Source: Stachybotrys elegans
Lineage: Eukaryota; Ascomycota; Sordariomycetes; Hypocreales; Stachybotryaceae
Assembly: GCA_020746835.1 (NCBI GenBank)
Contig: JAGPNK010000006.1
Location: 1,426,001 to 1,490,000 of the forward strand
Reading direction: 5' to 3'
DNA length: 64,000 bases
The position numbers and the translations under genes were made by a program. This document shows positions 61,820 through 64,000 of the stretch, in pieces. How positions within the stretch are numbered: the first letter of the stretch is position 1; the number at the start of each line of letters is the position of its first letter. The notes below the pieces were generated by a model that saw nothing but the letters and a program-made list of their open reading frames with translations, was not told where the DNA came from and did not search any database.

Positions 61820-62885
61820 GATGCAATTATATTGATCAATCGGCGACTGACGGGTTCAACACCTCTTTCTCCGTGACTTTGCAAGAAGCGCAAGCACGTG
61901 TGGCTCGTTATCGCGACGGGACCCACGACGATAGAGCTCTAGGAGTTCGTAAGAGTACATACTAAGTCTGCGAGTACTAGTACATGAGGTAGGGGACTAA
62001 GACAATCTGTAGACACATATAAAGTACTTTTTCTTGTGCCAATCTAGTGTCATAAATGAAGTAGCCTTAGGTATTCTCTACAGCAAGGACCCCTCTAGTT
62101 AAGATACAGTACCTCTGTATATTAGTGGGTCATTTGCCCCAAAACAATGATGCCAGACCCCAGAAACACTGCGACTTTAACCGGTTCTTGGTTCAACAGA
62201 GACCACAGGGACAGGCCAGGGACCTCCCTCCCTAGCAAGAATTGGACTGGATCAAGACGAGATGGGATGAAAAATGGAATTGCGCGGCATGAGAAGAGGA
62301 TATCAAACATTGTTTCTTCGAGGGCGAATCGAGCGCCTCCTGTGGCCAAGACTTAAACGAGTACCCTTGAAGTAACCGAAGCGGGTTAAGACAAGCCGCC
62401 AACAGCTTCACATCTCCTCATGGCATGGCGGCTTGTAGCAACGTGCAAGGATCGTTTGCCAGAATCGATTGTCTGATCATCTTTTTTCTCCCTCTCTCCC
62501 TCCTGTTCCCTATTTTGCCATCTGCTTGCGCCGCTTCTTTACATCATACCTCCCCTCCGCCTCTTCGTCCATCCCCCCGAGGTACTTCTTGTAAACAGGC
62601 AGTAACAAGGTACGCCATCGCAACTTTTTAGCCCCCTCATTCCATCATCTCCATCTCCATCTCCATCCCCATCACCTCGGTAGTGCTTCTACCTAGTCCT
62701 TCTAATTTTCCTTCTTCCTTTCCATCTCCGCAAGCTAATTCCGCTCAAGGGTTCTGGTCCGCAGGCAGCCATATCTCGGTTCGTGACACATTCTATCACT
62801 CTTACTTGCCCGGCTGACCTATCGCGCGCACAGCTGTTGCTAGCTCTTGGCTCTTCAATTCCACACGCATTATCCCATCGCCGTC
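61820..62885. other. Divergent intergenic region, no gene recognised
   Basis: About 1.1 kb with the promoters of CENP-Q and the thioredoxin-like gene. A CATCTC repeat (CCATCTCCATCTCCATC, about 62647-62668) and pyrimidine-rich leader sequence precede the latter. Short frames near 62122-62356 look random. Confidence 0.5.
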
Positions 62886-63779
62886 ATGCGCTTCTCGACA
62901 TCTGCCCTCGCGGCCGCCCTGCCGGCCCTCGTTGCTGCGCAGGAGCCCTTCCAGGAGTACAAGGCCCAGTTCCAGAGCTTCTTTGACAAGATGAGCTCCT
63001 ACATCCCCAACCCAGCCGCTCACGACCCCGTCGCCGCCGCCGAGGCCAAGCTTGGCGCCATGAAGCTGCACACCTTGACGCTCGACAACTGGAAGGACAC
63101 CCTCTACGAGCCTGTGCCTGCCGATGCGACGACCCCCGTGGAGTGGTGGGTTCTGGTTTCGGGTAGAAACAACACCTGCCGCGGTAAGTGACGCCACGAT
63201 GCATACATGCATTGGTTCGCGGGTTGCTGACTGTCATGATCCTGCAGGGTGGTGCGATAAGGTCGAGACCGCATATAACCAGACTGCCGCCAACTTTGCC
63301 CTCCAGCCCGGCAGCCCTCATATGGGCTACCTCAACTGCGACGACCAGCCTATTCTCTGCAACCTCTGGGCCTCTGGCGCTTCCTATCTCTGGGTGTTTG
63401 AGATGCTGCCTCCTCCGGCCCCCATCGATGTTTACAGGAAGAGGCTCAACCTGTCTACCACCACGACCGAAGACATCATGGGGCTGCGCAATGCTCTGCA
63501 GGACCCCGAGACTGCCAAGCAGTTCAACAAGATGGAGGGCTTCTTCCACCCCTTCGATGGCACAGCTGCCCAGTACGGTATCGCTGTTCCTATCGCCTAC
63601 TTCGTCTGGGTGTGCAACCTGGTCCCCAGCTGGCTGTTTATGCTTGTCATTTCCATGGCCAGTCGCTCCCTCATGTGAGTTTTCCCTACACCATGTGCCG
63701 CGCTGGGCGACGAGAACTAAACAGTAGCAGGTCGAGTCGCATGAACCAGGCTGCCAGCCGAGGCGCCAACCGCCAGTAA
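62886..63779 (+). CDS. Secretory-pathway thioredoxin-like membrane protein
   Basis: Exons 62886-63183, 63248-63674 and 63731-63779 give 257 aa. Residues 1-18 (MRFSTSALAAALPALVAA) are a signal peptide. The central part has thioredoxin-like order: a strand WWVLVSGRNN, then TCRGWCDKVETAYN at the active-site position, then MGYLNCDDQPILCNLW. The Cys pair is C-x3-C (CRGWC), not the classical CXXC, and two further Cys follow. A hydrophobic segment near the C-terminus (about 220-243, AVPIAYFVWVCNLVPSWLFMLVISM) is a probable membrane anchor, followed by a short polar tail (ASRGANRQ). Type I topology with the domain in the ER lumen is inferred. The intron at 63184-63247 is confirmed by joining CRG to WCD. 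Family recognised only as thioredoxin-like; redox activity is uncertain. Confidence 0.68.
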
Positions 63780-64000
63780 GCTAAGGCTAAGCTTGGCAAC
63801 GATGACACAGTATATCATATCTTGGGATCATAATGTTGATACGGGGCTCGGGGCATTGTCGTCTCGAGGATGAGAGTCGGAGTCTGGGTATGCCATCTGG
63901 GAATATGAATAATACTTGTCCGAGACCTGTGCGTTGGTAGTTCATGGGGAGCATCGGCAGCGCGGATCACGACACGCGTCATGTCGGCCCTTGATGTAGT

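Overview
The window is nuclear DNA of a filamentous ascomycete. The genes are cut by many short GT-AG introns (about 41-122 nt, mostly 50-65), often with CTGAC/CTAAC-type branch sites. Codon use is C/G-ending, and the set (DOCK GEF, Zn2Cys6 factor, exportin-1, PRMT5, Prp43, CENP-Q, aspartic protease, FAD-linked oxidase) is typical of Pezizomycotina. Protein style and the TACC/GGTA-rich intergenic repeats suggest Sordariomycetes, probably Hypocreales; this placement is an inference. I found no bacterial-type features, tRNA, rRNA, CRISPR or intact transposon. Exon boundaries were worked out by hand from splice signals, reading frame and family sequence.

Layout. 0-8.4 kb: aquaporin (+); an ER-targeted prolyl 4-hydroxylase (-) divergent from an HDEL-tagged PDI-like protein without a CXXC site (+); then a GT31 glycosyltransferase (+). 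8.4-18 kb: a small coiled-coil protein (+), a secreted aspartic protease (-), a 2.2 kb non-coding stretch with a long imperfect hairpin and simple repeats, and a Zn2Cys6 regulator (+). 18.6-25.3 kb: exportin CRM1 (-) and alanine-glyoxylate aminotransferase (-). 27.4-44.2 kb: a DOCK-family GEF (+), an alpha/beta hydrolase (-), PRMT5 (-) divergent from the helicase Prp43 (+), and a secreted FAD-linked oxidase (+). 44.2-52 kb: a gene-poor stretch holding one small Cys-motif gene. 52-64 kb: an Rtp1/TANGO6-like protein (+), a Ser/Thr-rich secreted protein (+), CENP-Q with AT-hook-like motifs (-), and a secretory-pathway thioredoxin-like protein (+).

Most genes are ordinary housekeeping genes. The most interesting arrangement is at 2.0-8.4 kb. 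A P4H with a signal peptide and no visible retention signal is divergently paired with a non-catalytic, HDEL-bearing PDI-like protein, and a GT31 enzyme follows. In animals, the P4H alpha subunit is retained and stabilised in the ER by PDI independently of PDI catalysis; in plants, hydroxyproline galactosyltransferases belong to GT31. A fungal prolyl-hydroxylation/glycosylation module is therefore a testable hypothesis, not something the sequence shows directly.
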